From Flavobacteriaceae bacterium (GTDB taxonomy: Bacteria > Bacteroidota > Bacteroidia > Flavobacteriales > Flavobacteriaceae): 64,000 nucleotides of DNA. The position numbers and the translations under genes were made by a program. Below the pieces are notes generated by a model, which worked only from the letters and a program-made list of their open reading frames with translations, searched no databases and was not told the origin of the DNA. Every line of letters begins with the position of its first letter. Position 1 is the stretch's first letter. Below, one piece after another: positions 62,896-64,000 of the stretch. The stretch is taken from positions 186,001 to 250,000 of the forward strand of contig SIHP01000002.1 in NCBI GenBank assembly GCA_004762155.1. The letters run 5' to 3'.

Positions 62896-63996
62896 TTAGT
62901 TTTTAGCTATGATTTCTTGTTTAATTATCTCTTTTTCTTCAACTATTTTTTCTTGTGGAAAAGGAATACTATCTAATTGATTCCTTAAAGGTTTAATAAA
63001 ATCAAAATACTTTGGCTTCAAACTTTCTTCCATTGGTTTTGCTGTTGGCAATTTTTCTCTAAACGGATCTACTTCTCTTCCATTTCTCCAAAAACGATAA
63101 CAAACATGTGGACCACTTGTGCTTCCTGTCATACCAATCCAACCAATAACATCTCCTTGCTGTACATATTCGCCTACTTTTACTTTCCTCCTTTTCATAT
63201 GTAAATACTGAGTACTATATTTACTATTATGCCTGATTTTTACATAATTACCATTCCCTCCTCTTCTGGCAGATTCTGAAACTGTTCCGCTTGCTGTTGC
63301 CATAATAGGCGTTCCGTAAGCTGCTGCAAAATCAGTTCCTCTATGAGGTTTTACTCTATTCCCATAATGTTTAATTCTCCTTTTTAAATTATATCTTGAT
63401 GACACTCTGTATTGAAACTTTATTGGTGATTTTAGGAATTGTCTTCTTAACAAACCTCCTTCTGTGTCATAATACTCAGGAAAATTCTTAATACTATCTG
63501 CAATATATCTATAAGCATACAAATCTTTACCATTATGGTTAAAAACAGCAGCTTTAATTTTTCCATAACCTACAGAAAGTGTATCATTAATAAATTTCTC
63601 TTCAAAAATAATTTTAAAGGTATCGTCTTTTTGTAATCTATAAAAATCTACAGTCCAACCATATATATCTGCTACTTCATGTGCTAAACCAGGACGTAAA
63701 CCTAATGTGTCCATAGCTTGTGAAAAACTAGAAATAATTTTACCTACAACTTCTTTTTCTTTAAATTTTACTGGCTTTTTATACGTATATGCATCAACTA
63801 GTGAGTCCTTAAAGTTAACAATAGTTGCTTGTATTCTATTATGCTTATATATAAAAATTTGTGCTTTTTCTAAAGTATCTTTTGATGCTAATATTGTGTA
63901 AGATTTACCTGCTCTTATTCTGCGCACATCAAATGTATCTTTAATTGTTGTAGCAATTTGGTTTATTTTAGGGTACTCCACATGATGCCTATCCAT
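62896..63996 (-). CDS. M23 family peptidase, 5' end cut by window edge
   Basis: At least 366 residues of a peptidoglycan endopeptidase-like protein. The LytM domain (about 205-315) has H218 and D222 (HRGTDF), H266 (YLHMK) and H297 in GPHVCYRFW. In typical M23 enzymes the last pair is H-x-H, and the second His binds zinc. Here that position is C299, which might still ligate zinc. The frame is open to the right edge and no signal peptide is seen, so the true start lies beyond the window. It is followed by pgi after seven bases. Confidence 0.88.
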   Translation of the reverse strand: MDRHHVEYPKINQIATTIKDTFDVRRIRAGKSYTILASKDTLEKAQIFIYKHNRIQATIVNFKDSLVDAYTYKKPVKFKEKEVVGKIISSFSQAMDTLGLRPGLAHEVADIYGWTVDFYRLQKDDTFKIIFEEKFINDTLSVGYGKIKAAVFNHNGKDLYAYRYIADSIKNFPEYYDTEGGLLRRQFLKSPIKFQYRVSSRYNLKRRIKHYGNRVKPHRGTDFAAAYGTPIMATASGTVSESARRGGNGNYVKIRHNSKYSTQYLHMKRRKVKVGEYVQQGDVIGWIGMTGSTSGPHVCYRFWRNGREVDPFREKLPTAKPMEESLKPKYFDFIKPLRNQLDSIPFPQEKIVEEKEIIKQEIIAKN

Positions 63997-64000
63997 TATT

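Noticed and set aside
1..64000. tRNA, rRNA, CRISPR arrays, prophage or insertion sequences
   Set aside because: No T-loop patterns, regularly spaced repeats, transposase or phage genes were seen on reading the gaps. A tRNAscan-SE or Infernal run would settle RNA genes.

Overview
The window is AT-rich chromosomal DNA from a marine-type member of the Flavobacteriaceae (Bacteroidota), most like Polaribacter or Tenacibaculum by gene content. The evidence is the type IX secretion genes sprA and porZ, a secreted protein with a T9SS C-terminal sorting domain, SusC/FecA-like TonB receptors with an N-terminal carboxypeptidase-regulatory domain, absence of Shine-Dalgarno sites, and several promoters with the Bacteroidota -7 box TAnnTTTG. 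No rRNA, tRNA, prophage, insertion sequence or CRISPR array was seen. Most genes are housekeeping or envelope genes.

Layout. 54-13149 (minus) holds a sugar acetyltransferase, two tandem TonB proteins, a VanZ-like protein, gcvH, the giant sprA, ruvA and malic enzyme. 13455-16144 (minus) encodes outer-membrane or secreted proteins of unknown role and a CDP-alcohol phosphatidyltransferase. Opposite them, across a gap with a 24-bp perfect palindrome, is a membrane-anchored AraC regulator. 17674-25018 (plus) holds an AsmA-like protein, a T9SS cargo protein, a DUF5686 outer-membrane protein, and an unknown gene coupled to moaD. 25027-30941 (minus) is porZ-recO-TonB receptor behind a DUF3817 gene. 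31013-37611 holds a CYTH protein, a hemolysin-III protein, plsC, trpS, two oxidoreductases and pgk. 37745-42714 (plus) runs from a Crp/Fnr regulator through two Rossmann proteins, a metallo-hydrolase, moaE, a HAD phosphatase and a MazG/HisE-like pyrophosphohydrolase. 44951-47411 (plus) is a tightly packed cluster: a DUF4920 lipoprotein, a haem-motif lipoprotein, mnmD, an unlisted 43-residue membrane protein, and trmN6. 47416-50888 (minus) is the most accessory part: a short unknown gene, a palindromic repeat, a gene broken by an in-frame stop, and two related SH3-like proteins behind an AddB-like nuclease. 53711-63996 holds an omega-amidase-like enzyme, a plsC/acyl-ACP desaturase pair, a TonB receptor with a five-repeat lipoprotein, pgi, and an M23 peptidase cut by the window edge.

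How the genes work together. SprA forms the T9SS outer-membrane channel, PorZ is a surface attachment component, and the 381-residue protein is a likely cargo. The TonB proteins could energise the two receptors. MoaD and MoaE together make molybdopterin synthase but sit 16 kb apart. No complete new system is evident. The best leads are the TonB receptor plus repeat lipoprotein, the palindromic AraC-flanking region, the small membrane protein between two tRNA methyltransferases, and a possible micro-transcript near 31.5 kb.
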